A stretch of DNA of 43,011 nucleotides from Bacillota bacterium (GTDB lineage: Bacteria > Bacillota > Ch66 > Ch109). Shown here one piece after another: positions 1 to 7,708 of the stretch. Each line of letters starts with the position of its first letter. Position 1 is the first letter of the stretch. Position numbers and translations under genes: made by a program. Where the stretch lies: contig JABLWZ010000030.1 of NCBI GenBank assembly GCA_013178275.1, positions 1-43,011 of the forward strand, in the 5' to 3' direction. The notes below the pieces were generated by a model. That model was not told where the DNA came from, made no database searches, and saw only the letters and a program-made list of their open reading frames with translations.

Positions 1-2
1 GG

Positions 3-128
3 TTGATGTATAATCTGGCCGTAAAATGTTTGTTTTCATCGACTATATTTTACGGCAAAAGACGGCTTCTGGCACTGCCAGTCACCGTCTTTTGTTCTTT
101 TCTTATGGCTGTTAGTGCGACAGCCCCT
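3..128. repeat. Left copy of 126-bp terminal inverted repeat, probable insertion-sequence end
   Basis: This segment is the exact reverse complement of 42886-43011. It holds three consecutive hairpins: arms 19-27/47-55 (CCGTAAAAT/ATTTTACGG), arms 56-65/85-94 (CAAAAGACGG/CCGTCTTTTG) with an inner CTGGCA/TGCCAG stem, and arms 107-112/120-125 (GGCTGT/ACAGCC). The inward edge reads GACAGCCCC, which looks like the tip of an IS; the rest of the element would lie outside the window. Strong hairpins at an IS edge commonly block read-through transcription. No transposase is present, so the IS family cannot be assigned. Confidence 0.75.
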
Positions 129-160
129 TCATTCCACGGGCATCATCCCGTATCAAAACA

Positions 161-192
161 TCGTTAACCTTAAAATAAAACAGGGTTGACAA
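161..192 (+). promoter_or_regulatory. BirA operator 1 (imperfect), overlapping the -35 box
   Basis: TCGTTAACC (161-169), 14-bp spacer, GGTTGACAA (184-192). It matches the Gram-positive BirA pattern TTGTTAACC-N14-GGTTAACAA with one mismatch in each half. The right half contains the TTGACA -35 box at 186-191, so a bound BirA-biotinyl-AMP complex would block RNA polymerase directly. Confidence 0.6.
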
Positions 193-214
193 TAGTGGAA
201 AAGCCTGCTAATTT
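186..214 (+). promoter_or_regulatory. Sigma-A promoter of the biotin operon
   Basis: TTGACA at 186-191, 17-bp spacer, TAATTT at 209-214 with an extended TG at 206-207. The predicted transcription start is near 221, inside BirA operator 2. The -35 is perfect; the -10 is weak but supported by the extended motif. Confidence 0.65.
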
Positions 215-219
215 TAGTA

Positions 220-251
220 TTGTTAACCTTAATCCGGAGCCAGGTTAACAA
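220..251 (+). promoter_or_regulatory. BirA operator 2 (perfect)
   Basis: TTGTTAACC (220-228), 14-bp spacer, GGTTAACAA (243-251): a perfect match to the BirA operator known from Firmicute biotin operons. It covers the predicted transcription start of bioBYDA, so biotin sufficiency should repress the operon. Confidence 0.88.
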
Positions 252-304
252 AGAAAACCGAACCGCTTAAAACCGTACCAAATTTAAAAAGGGAGGGTAT
301 TTAT

Positions 305-1276
305 TTGCTGCAAGACTTGCCGAAGAGGATACTTGACGGGGCGGAAATCTCTTTCGAGGAGGCGCTGGAGCTGACCGAGCTTTCGGGTGACGAGGTCTAC
401 GACCTGATTCACGCCGCCTGGAAGGTTACCCGCGGGCTCTCGGGCGCCGAAGTAGACCTGTGCTCGATCATCAACGCCAAGAGCGGACGCTGCTCGGAAG
501 ACTGCAGGTTCTGCGCCCAGTCCGGCCGCTACCATACCGGTATCGAGACCTATCCCCTGCTCGACGCGTCCCGGGTCCTGGAGCAGGCGAGAGAAATAGA
601 ACAGTCGGGGGCTCACCGCTTCTCCCTGGTCATAAGCGGCCGGGGTCCTTCCAGGAGTGAATTCGACCGGATAATAAGCATCTACGAAACCCTGAAAAGC
701 GAAACCCGGCTGAACCTCTGCGCGTCGCTCGGGGTTATCGACAAGGAGCAGGCCCGGCGGCTGGCGGCCGCCGGGGTCACCATGTACCACCACAACCTGG
801 AGACCTGCCGCAGTTTCTTCCCTTCCATCTGTTCCAGCCACACCTACGACGACCGAGTGGCCACCGTCGAGGCTGTCAAAAAGGCGGGTATGCGGGTCTG
901 CTGCGGCGGCATCCTCTCCATGGGGGAAAGCTGGAGGCATAGAGTCGAGTTCGCCTTTGAACTTAAAGAACTGGGAGTCGATTCGGTGCCCATCAACATA
1001 CTGAACCCGATCGAGGGCACCCCCTTCGAGCACCTGCAGCCGATGAGTCCGCTGGATACCTTGAAGTCGATAGCGATCTTCCGCCTGGCCCTGCCGAAGA
1101 CCAGGCTGCGCCTGGCCGGCGGCCGGGCGGCCGCCCTGCGCGACACGCTGCCGCTGGCCCTCCAGGCGGGGATCAACGCCATGCTGGTGGGCAACTACCT
1201 GACAACCGCCGGCCGGTCGGTGGCGGAGGACGTTCAGATGCTGTCCGACCTGGGACTATCCAGCCTCGGTATTTAA
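305..1276 (+). CDS. bioB: Biotin synthase
   Basis: Radical SAM enzyme that inserts sulfur into dethiobiotin to form biotin. The radical SAM motif is C63-x3-C67-x2-C70. C139, C199 and R274 align with E. coli C128, C188 and R260 of the auxiliary cluster. The residue aligned with E. coli C97 is serine (S107, context HRFSLV; RFCMG in E. coli, TYCIV in B. subtilis). This suggests the auxiliary cluster differs from the classical [2Fe-2S], as reported for some BioBs of obligate anaerobes. Length (323 aa) is typical. The TTG start at 305 follows GGGAGGG (291-297) at good spacing. First gene of bioBYDA under the double BirA operator. Confidence 0.95.
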   Translation: MLQDLPKRILDGAEISFEEALELTELSGDEVYDLIHAAWKVTRGLSGAEVDLCSIINAKSGRCSEDCRFCAQSGRYHTGIETYPLLDASRVLEQAREIEQSGAHRFSLVISGRGPSRSEFDRIISIYETLKSETRLNLCASLGVIDKEQARRLAAAGVTMYHHNLETCRSFFPSICSSHTYDDRVATVEAVKKAGMRVCCGGILSMGESWRHRVEFAFELKELGVDSVPINILNPIEGTPFEHLQPMSPLDTLKSIAIFRLALPKTRLRLAGGRAAALRDTLPLALQAGINAMLVGNYLTTAGRSVAEDVQMLSDLGLSSLGI

Positions 1277-1326
1277 ATCATCAATACCACCCTGACATTA
1301 ATCGTAGATAAAAGGGGTTGTCGCAG

Positions 1327-1890
1327 TTGAAATCCAGGGACATGGTTCTCGCCGGCATGTTCGCCGCGCTCACCGCCGTGGGAGCGTTCATCAAGATTCC
1401 CATCCCCTTCGTGCCGTTCACCCTCCAGTTCTTCTTCGTCCTCCTGGCGGGGAGTCTCCTGGGTAGCCGGGTGGGGATGCTCAGCCAGGCCGCTTACATC
1501 ATCACCGGCCTGATCGGGATACCGGTCTTCGCCTACGGGGGAGGACCTTCCTACGTGCTCCAGCCCACCTTCGGGTACCTGCTGGGTTACGTGCTCACCG
1601 CTTACCTGGTCGGGCGCCTCACCGAGGGGCGCCCGGGGCCGGTCTTCCGGCACTACCTGAGGGCCAACCTGCTGGGGATGCTCGTGACCTATCTCTTCGG
1701 GGTCCTCTACCTTTACGGGATAGTAAACTTGGTGCTGGGCCGGCCCATGGCCTTCAAAGACGCGCTATGGTTCGGGGCCGTACTCTGTTCCCCGGGCGAC
1801 ATCCTGCTGTCGGTGATCGCGGCCCGGGTCAGCGTAAGGATGGTCAGGGCCCTGCCGCAGCTCCAGAAGGAGGCGGTACGGGTTGAGTAG
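1327..1890 (+). CDS. bioY: Biotin ECF transporter S component BioY
   Basis: Membrane-embedded biotin-binding subunit of an energy-coupling factor transporter. The N-terminal segment KIPIPFVPFTLQ and the GSLLGSRVGMLSQAAY segment are characteristic of BioY, and the protein is almost entirely hydrophobic helices (about six). I place the start at TTG 1327, giving AAAGGGG (1311-1317) a 9-nt spacing; an upstream TTG at 1318 abuts the ribosome binding site. No ATPase or EcfT genes are nearby, so it would use a shared energizing module encoded elsewhere or act alone. Co-transcription with bioB and bioD couples uptake and synthesis under BirA. Confidence 0.92.
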   Translation: MKSRDMVLAGMFAALTAVGAFIKIPIPFVPFTLQFFFVLLAGSLLGSRVGMLSQAAYIITGLIGIPVFAYGGGPSYVLQPTFGYLLGYVLTAYLVGRLTEGRPGPVFRHYLRANLLGMLVTYLFGVLYLYGIVNLVLGRPMAFKDALWFGAVLCSPGDILLSVIAARVSVRMVRALPQLQKEAVRVE

Positions 1891-2596
1891 AGGCTTCTTC
1901 ATCACCGGGACCGATACCGGCGTGGGCAAGACGGTGGTCACCGCCGGCCTGCTGGCGGGACTGCGCGCTAGGGGGATAGAGGCCGTTGCCATGAAGCCGG
2001 TTCAGAGCGGAGGGGTGATGGTGGACCGGCGGCTGGTTTCCGAGGACGCCCGGTTTTACCTCAGCCTGAGCGGCATATCGCTCGACCCGGGCGATATCAA
2101 CTGCTACTGTTTTCCGGCGCCGGTTTCGCCGCACCTGGCCGCGCGGCGGAACGGGGAGGAGATCGAGCCGGATGTCATTAAAGAAACCTTCGCCCGGCTG
2201 GCCGGGAGATACCCGATGGTGCTGGTGGAGGGGGCGGGCGGGCTCTGCGCACCACTGAGGGAGGACGGATTCACCGTCGCCGGCCTGGCCCGGGAGCTTG
2301 GCCTGCCCCTGATCGTCGTCGCCCGGGCCGGACTGGGGACCATCAACCACACGGTGCTGACCGTGAACTGGGCGCGGCACCTGGGGCTCACGGTCAGGGG
2401 GATTATCGTAAACGGCTGTTCGGTTGCCGGCCCCGACGAGTTGGAACAGGACAACGTGAGGATGATTGCACGGATGACCGGTGCGCCGGTCCTGGGTGTG
2501 TTACCGCGGATCCCCGGGCTTTCCGTCGAAGAGAACAGGCCGATGAACCTTTTAGCGACCATGAACGCGGCGGTCGATTGGGATTCTATTACCTGA
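1883..2596 (+). CDS. bioD: Dethiobiotin synthetase
   Basis: ATP-dependent carboxylation of 7,8-diaminopelargonic acid to dethiobiotin, the step before BioB. The P-loop GTDTGVGKT lies at residues 8-16 and the conserved VEGAGGL segment is near residue 115. Length of 237 aa is normal. The TTG start at 1883 overlaps the end of bioY by 8 bp and is served by AAGGAGG at 1867-1873, which implies translational coupling. Confidence 0.95.
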   Translation: MSRGFFITGTDTGVGKTVVTAGLLAGLRARGIEAVAMKPVQSGGVMVDRRLVSEDARFYLSLSGISLDPGDINCYCFPAPVSPHLAARRNGEEIEPDVIKETFARLAGRYPMVLVEGAGGLCAPLREDGFTVAGLARELGLPLIVVARAGLGTINHTVLTVNWARHLGLTVRGIIVNGCSVAGPDELEQDNVRMIARMTGAPVLGVLPRIPGLSVEENRPMNLLATMNAAVDWDSIT

Positions 2597-2612
2597 CAGG
2601 GGGCGAAGCTGT

Positions 2613-3989
2613 ATGGAGAAGTATACCTTTGAATCGTTAGCGGAATGGGACCGGGAGTACGTCTGGCATCCCTTCACCCAGATGCGGCAGTACCGGCGGG
2701 AGGAGCCGCTGATCGTCGAAAGGGGCGAAGGCAGCCGCCTGGTCGACGTGCAGGGCCGGAGCTACCTGGACGGGGTTTCCTCGCTCTGGGTCACCGTCCA
2801 CGGCCACAACCACCCGAGGCTGAACTCCGCGATCAAGGAGCAGATCGACCGGGTCTCCCATTCGACCCTCCTGGGGCTGGCAAACGTCCCCTCGATCCTG
2901 CTGGCCCGGAAGCTGGTGGAGATAACCCCCCCGGGGTTGAACAAGGTTTTCTACTCCGACGCTGGAGCCACCTCCGTGGAGATAGCCATCAAGATGGCTT
3001 GCCAGTACTGGCGGCAGAAGGACAACGGCCAGCATCGGGACAAGACCAGGTTCGTTTCGCTGGGAGAGGCCTACCACGGGGACACCGTAGGCTCGGTCAG
3101 CGTCGGGTACAGCGAGCTGTTCCATACCGCGTACCGGCCGCTGCTGTTCGAGAGCATCAAGATACCCGCCCCTTACTGCTACCGCTGCCCCCTGGGCGAG
3201 TCAGCCGGGTCCTGCCGGATGGAGTGCCTGGCCGCGGCGGAGCGGGTGATCGCGGAAAACGCCGACGGGATAGCCGCCCTGGTGGTGGAGCCGCTGGTGC
3301 AGGGGGCGGCAGGGATGATCGTCCAGCCCCGGGGGTACCTGAGCGGGCTGGCGAAGGCATGCCGCAGGCATAATATCCTGCTTATCGCCGACGAGGTGGC
3401 GGTCGGGTTCGGGAGGACCGGGACCCTGTTCGCCTGCGAGCAGGAGGGGGTCTGCCCCGACCTGCTGTGCACCGCCAAGGGTCTTTCCGGGGGCTACCTG
3501 CCGCTGGCGGCCACCCTCACCACCGACGAGGTCTACTCGGCCTTCCTGGGAGAGCACCGGGAGGCGAAAACCTTCTTCCACGGGCACACCTACACCGGCA
3601 ACCCCCTGGGGTGCGCGGCCGCCCTGGAGAACATTCGGCTGATCGAGGAGACTGGACTGGTGGCCTCAGTGCGGGAAAAGGCCGCTTTCCTGGAGAGCGG
3701 GCTGGAAAGATTCAGCCAGCTTCCGCACGTCGGGGAGGTACGGCAGCGGGGGATGATGGTGGGCATCGAGCTGGTAAAGGAGCGGGCGGGCCGGGAGCCC
3801 TATCCCCGCGAAAACAGCGTCGGGCACCGGGTAACCCTGGAGGCCCGGCGGCGCGGTCTGATAACAAGGCCGCTGGGGAACGTCATCGTGCTGATGCCGA
3901 TCCTCTCGATGAGCATGGAAGAATTAAAGCAGGTGCTGGATATAGCCTATGAAGCCATCCGGGTGGTGACGGAGGAGGCGTCCCCCTGA
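2613..3989 (+). CDS. bioA: Adenosylmethionine-8-amino-7-oxononanoate aminotransferase
   Basis: PLP enzyme that converts KAPA (8-amino-7-oxononanoate) to 7,8-diaminopelargonate using S-adenosylmethionine as amino donor. WHPFTQM at 18-24 is a BioA hallmark. The D260-E261-V262 motif and the Schiff-base lysine K289 (TAKGLSGG) are class-III aminotransferase signatures. A Cys-rich insert (C189, C192, C201, C205) matches the Firmicute BioA form. ATG at 2613 follows a GGGGGCG sequence. It is the last gene of the operon. The preceding enzymes (bioF and pimelate synthesis genes) are absent here, so they must be encoded elsewhere or the cell imports a precursor. Confidence 0.95.
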   Translation: MEKYTFESLAEWDREYVWHPFTQMRQYRREEPLIVERGEGSRLVDVQGRSYLDGVSSLWVTVHGHNHPRLNSAIKEQIDRVSHSTLLGLANVPSILLARKLVEITPPGLNKVFYSDAGATSVEIAIKMACQYWRQKDNGQHRDKTRFVSLGEAYHGDTVGSVSVGYSELFHTAYRPLLFESIKIPAPYCYRCPLGESAGSCRMECLAAAERVIAENADGIAALVVEPLVQGAAGMIVQPRGYLSGLAKACRRHNILLIADEVAVGFGRTGTLFACEQEGVCPDLLCTAKGLSGGYLPLAATLTTDEVYSAFLGEHREAKTFFHGHTYTGNPLGCAAALENIRLIEETGLVASVREKAAFLESGLERFSQLPHVGEVRQRGMMVGIELVKERAGREPYPRENSVGHRVTLEARRRGLITRPLGNVIVLMPILSMSMEELKQVLDIAYEAIRVVTEEASP

Positions 3990-4086
3990 GACGCCGGCAG
4001 CTGCCTTCGTGCCATCAATTATAATCAATCCCGCTCCAAATTAACTGACCTTCCTTCCTGATTTGTTCCCGCAAAAAAAAAGCTGG

Positions 4087-4118
4087 TTGGAGCCGCCGAT
4101 ACTAACTATAATAGTATC
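4087..4118 (+). promoter_or_regulatory. Possible promoter/operator upstream of mrfB
   Basis: A perfect 7-bp inverted repeat, GATACTA (4098-4104) and TAGTATC (4112-4118), surrounds a perfect TATAAT at 4107-4112. A -35 is not convincing (TTGGAG at 4087 lies only 14 bp away). It could be a repressor site on the mrf promoter. Confidence 0.35.
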
Positions 4119-4203
4119 AGAACAAACGTTTGAATCACGAGATAGGAAAATGCTGGAACAGCGGAGAAGTATATAACAGCCGGTCAGCACGGGGGGAGTA
4201 CCG

Positions 4204-5277
4204 ATGTCCCTGGAGCAGTCCATCTTCAGCAGTCTCGGAAAGAGGTGGCGGGACGCTGTCGAACAAGACCGGGTCACCGTGGTGGAAGATCCCGCGCGGG
4301 CCCAGGGCGGGTTCAACGTTTCCTTTATATCCGGCGCCGAGTACGAGCAGGCCAGGAAGCTCAAGCGGACCCTCATCCGCCGGTACCAGGGCCGGACCCT
4401 GGAGGAGGTCATCCCCGGAGAAGAACAGCGCTCGCGGCGAGGCGCCTGCTACTGTGTCGCCAACCACCACCCGGCCGATATCGCCCGGCCCTCCCGGTCG
4501 GAGGCGAGGGACCGGATACTGTCCGACCTGAAGCTCCTCTACGGGGTGGGCCCGCACCGGGAGAGCGCCCTGAAGCGGCAGGGGTACCGGACCATCGAGG
4601 ACCTCACTCGCCACCCGCACCACCGGGACTCGGCGGAGGAACTTCTGCGCCTGCTCGACGATTTCGACACCGGAGGCCTGATCGACGTCATCGCCCGCAA
4701 GGGCCGCCGGTCTTCCCCCTCGATCCTTCACGTCTCGGGGTTCCACGACCTGGAGGACTTCGTCTTTCTCGACATAGAGACCCTGGGTCTGGCCGGCGTC
4801 CCCATCATCCTGTTCGGGGTGGCCTGGATAGAAGGCGGCCGGATACAGGTCCACCAGTACCTCCTGCGGGACATCCGGGAGGAGTCGGCGGCCCTGGAGG
4901 GATTCTTCACCCACGTCAGGGAGAACTCCGTTTTCATCACCTACAACGGGCGGATCTTCGACGTCCCCTACATAAAGAGCCGGGCGGCCTACTACGGCAT
5001 CAGGGCGGACCTGGACCGGCCCCACTACGACCTGCTGCACTTCTCGCGCCGGGCGTGGAGGGACCGGCTGCCGAACTGCAGGCTCTCGACCGTGGAATCC
5101 TACCTCACCGGCGCCGAGCGCGAGGACGACGTCCCGGGCGCGCTGGTTCCGGACTTCTACCAGACCTACCTCAGGACCGGAAACCCCGGGACGCTGGTCC
5201 CCATCGTCTATCACAACCGCCAGGACCTGGTCGCTCTGGCCGCGATATACACCCGGCTGTGGGAGGAGTGGGGTTAG
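4204..5277 (+). CDS. mrfB: DnaQ-like exonuclease MrfB (YprB)
   Basis: Metal-dependent exonuclease of the RNase H-like fold. In Bacillus subtilis YprB/MrfB works with the helicase YprA/MrfA in repair of mitomycin-type DNA damage. The catalytic set is visible: D190 and E192 (FLDIETLG), D253 (TYNGRIFDVPY), H337 and D341 (HNRQD). A helix-hairpin-helix-like segment (LLYGVGPHRESALKRQGY) lies at 111-128. ATG at 4204 sits behind a run of G plus GAG. The stop is one base before the mrfA start, so the two are co-translated. The repair role is transferred from B. subtilis by similarity and gene order. Confidence 0.85.
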   Translation: MSLEQSIFSSLGKRWRDAVEQDRVTVVEDPARAQGGFNVSFISGAEYEQARKLKRTLIRRYQGRTLEEVIPGEEQRSRRGACYCVANHHPADIARPSRSEARDRILSDLKLLYGVGPHRESALKRQGYRTIEDLTRHPHHRDSAEELLRLLDDFDTGGLIDVIARKGRRSSPSILHVSGFHDLEDFVFLDIETLGLAGVPIILFGVAWIEGGRIQVHQYLLRDIREESAALEGFFTHVRENSVFITYNGRIFDVPYIKSRAAYYGIRADLDRPHYDLLHFSRRAWRDRLPNCRLSTVESYLTGAEREDDVPGALVPDFYQTYLRTGNPGTLVPIVYHNRQDLVALAAIYTRLWEEWG

Positions 5278-5278
5278 C

Positions 5279-7549
5279 ATGTACATAGACGCGATGGTCG
5301 GCAAGCTGACCGAAGACGAGGAGATAAAGCAGAGGGTCGTCCACCACGAGGTGATCCCGCCGAAGGGCGCCGTCTACGGCACACTGATGAAGGAACTGCC
5401 AGAACCCCTCGAAAGATACCTCGCGCGCTTCCGGCTTTATCGGCACCAGTGCCAGGTCATCGACCGGGTCCGGGACGGCGGCAGCGTCATTATCACCACC
5501 CCCACCGCGTCAGGCAAGACCCTGGCCTTCAACCTCCCCGTCTTCGAGCGGCTGATGGCCGATAAAAACGCCACCGCGCTCTACCTGTACCCCACTAAGG
5601 CCCTCTCCAACGACCAGTTGAAGACCCTGCGGGAGATGGGGGCCGCGGTCAGGGGGAGGTTCTACCCCGAAATCTACGACGGCGACACCCCCCAGGGGAA
5701 GCGGCCGAAGATACGGGAGCGGTCGAGGATAGTCATCACCAACCCCTACGAGCTGCACCAGATAATGTCCTGGCACTACAAGTGGGACCGTTTCCTGTCC
5801 CACGTTCAGTACGTGGTCGTCGACGAGGCGCACACCTACCGGGGCGTGTTCGGGTCCAACATCGCCTTCCTGCTCAGGCGGCTGCGGCGGCTGTTCCAGT
5901 ACTACGGCTCGTCGCCGGTATTCATACTCTCCTCCGCGACGATAGCGAACCCGCTGGAGTTCGCGCGGAAGCTGACCGGGCTCGACTTCGAGGTGGTCAG
6001 CGAGGACTGTTCTCCCCGGGGCCGGAAGCACTTCATATTCTACAACCCTTACTACGACGGGACCGGAAAACTCTCCACCCACCAGGAGACCCGGGACCTC
6101 TTCACCCTCTCGGTAAAGAACGGGCTCCAGACCCTCTGCTTCACCACCTCCCGCAAGATGGCGGAGCTGATCGCCATCTGGTCCCGGGAAGAGCTGAAAA
6201 AAGCCGAATCCCCCCTGGCGGAGCGGGTGGCCTCCTACCGGGCGGGCTACCTGCCCGGGGAGCGGAGGGAGATCGAGGACCGGTTAAAGAGCGGGGAACT
6301 GAAGGGGGTCACCACCACCGACGCCCTTGAGCTGGGGATAGACATCGGTTCCCTGGACAGCGTCGTCATCTCGGGCTTCCCGGGGACCGTCATCTCCACC
6401 TGGCAGCAGGCGGGGAGGGCCGGCCGCAGCCACCACGACGACTCGCTGGTCAGCCTGGTGGCCTTCCAGAACCCGCTCGACCAGTATCTCATGAACCACC
6501 CCGAGTCCTTCTTCCAGAAGCCCTTCGAGCACGCCATCATCGACCTGGGCAACCCCTACATTCGTTCCGGCCACATCCTCTGCGCCGCCGCCGAGCTTCC
6601 GCTGGACCTGGAGAAAGATGTGGAGTACTTCGGGGACACCGGGGAAATGTTGAAAGACCTCGAGGACAACCGCATCCTCCGGGAGACCGAGGACGGCTGG
6701 GTCTACTGCGGCAAGGCGCGGGCCACCGACATCGTATCCCTCGACGGGATACCCTCCGAGGTGTTCAAGATAATGCGGGACGGCCGGCTGATCGAGACCA
6801 TCGACCGGGGGAGGGCCTTTCGCGAGGCCCACAAGGGCGCGGTCTTCCTCCACCAGGGCGAGCCGCACATCGTCCGGGTCTTCGACCTGGAGACCGGGGT
6901 CATCCTGGTCGACCGCTTCACCTCCGACTACTTCACCGACGCCGTGAAGACCTCCGACATCCACATCCGGGAGGGGCTGAAGCGGAAGAAGCTGGGGGAG
7001 TACACCCTCTTCTTCGGGAGGGTCCGGGTAAAGGAGCAGTACACCGGCTACAAGATAAAGAAGTACGACCAGGTCGTGGGGTGGCAGCCCCTGGAGCTTC
7101 CCCCGCTGGAGTTCGAATCCACCGCCATCTGGTTCACCCTGCCGCAGAGGATCGCCGACCAAGTCAAACAGAAGCAGCGGAGCTTCGGGGGCGGTCTGCA
7201 CGGGGTCGAACACGCCATGATCGGGATAATGCCCTTCCACGTGATGTGCGACCGTTGGGACATCGGGGGCGTCTCCTTCCCCTACAACCCCGAGACCTTA
7301 AAGCCCACGGTCTTCATCTACGACGGGTTCGAGGGCGGGATAGGGCTTTCCGAGAAAGCGTTCGAGCTCTTCGCCGACATCGTCCGGATGACCCGCCAGC
7401 AGGTCAGGGACTGCCGCTGTGACGATGGCTGCCCCGGCTGCATCCTCTCCCCCAAGTGCGGCAACAACAACCGCCCGATGGATAAGCAGGCGGCCGCCGA
7501 GATCCTCGCGGACCTGGAGGCACAGCTGCACCAAGCCAAAGAACCCTAG
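5279..7549 (+). CDS. mrfA: DEAH-box helicase MrfA (YprA) with C-terminal DUF1998 zinc site
   Basis: Superfamily 2 DNA helicase, partner of MrfB. Motif I TPTASGKT ends at K80-T81, motif II is DEAH at 182-185, motif III is SSAT near 218-221, and motif VI QQAGRAGR is in the second RecA-like domain. The C-terminal cysteine cluster C712, C714, C718, C721 and C727 is the DUF1998 metal site typical of MrfA. Length of 756 aa agrees with the family. The ribosome binding site lies inside the end of mrfB (GGGAGGAG). A strong two-gene operon. Confidence 0.92.
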   Translation: MYIDAMVGKLTEDEEIKQRVVHHEVIPPKGAVYGTLMKELPEPLERYLARFRLYRHQCQVIDRVRDGGSVIITTPTASGKTLAFNLPVFERLMADKNATALYLYPTKALSNDQLKTLREMGAAVRGRFYPEIYDGDTPQGKRPKIRERSRIVITNPYELHQIMSWHYKWDRFLSHVQYVVVDEAHTYRGVFGSNIAFLLRRLRRLFQYYGSSPVFILSSATIANPLEFARKLTGLDFEVVSEDCSPRGRKHFIFYNPYYDGTGKLSTHQETRDLFTLSVKNGLQTLCFTTSRKMAELIAIWSREELKKAESPLAERVASYRAGYLPGERREIEDRLKSGELKGVTTTDALELGIDIGSLDSVVISGFPGTVISTWQQAGRAGRSHHDDSLVSLVAFQNPLDQYLMNHPESFFQKPFEHAIIDLGNPYIRSGHILCAAAELPLDLEKDVEYFGDTGEMLKDLEDNRILRETEDGWVYCGKARATDIVSLDGIPSEVFKIMRDGRLIETIDRGRAFREAHKGAVFLHQGEPHIVRVFDLETGVILVDRFTSDYFTDAVKTSDIHIREGLKRKKLGEYTLFFGRVRVKEQYTGYKIKKYDQVVGWQPLELPPLEFESTAIWFTLPQRIADQVKQKQRSFGGGLHGVEHAMIGIMPFHVMCDRWDIGGVSFPYNPETLKPTVFIYDGFEGGIGLSEKAFELFADIVRMTRQQVRDCRCDDGCPGCILSPKCGNNNRPMDKQAAAEILADLEAQLHQAKEP

Positions 7550-7618
7550 CCCTCTTTATATCGAATCGCCTTATGTCGAAACCCGTAAAACCCGGTGCCA
7601 AAAACCAGAAATTTATGA

Positions 7619-7640
7619 AAATATCGGAAAAAGGATATTT
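7619..7640. promoter_or_regulatory. Inverted repeat upstream of the CO dehydrogenase operon
   Basis: Perfect 7-bp arms AAATATC (7619-7625) and GATATTT (7634-7640) with an 8-nt loop, about 70 bp upstream of the first gene of the cluster. It could be an operator for a redox or CO regulator; there is no T-tract to make it a terminator. The rest of 7550-7708 shows nothing else clear. Confidence 0.35.
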
Positions 7641-7708
7641 AAAAAAGCTCAACGAATATTACTGGTAGGTCAATAGTTATTAAGTCCCCAGGAAGGGAGG
7701 GACAGGTA

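Noticed and set aside
284..1033. Long open frame antisense to bioB
   Set aside because: Shadow of a GC-rich coding gene; no ribosome binding site, no family sequence, and bioB on the + strand is certain.
4135..5304. 389-codon frame antisense to mrfB
   Set aside because: Low-complexity Gly/Val/Pro/Asp composition typical of antisense frames; mrfB carries all catalytic motifs.
7100..7125. GTTCGAATCC, resembling a tRNA T-arm
   Set aside because: It lies within mrfA coding sequence and no acceptor stem or anticodon arm can be formed around it.
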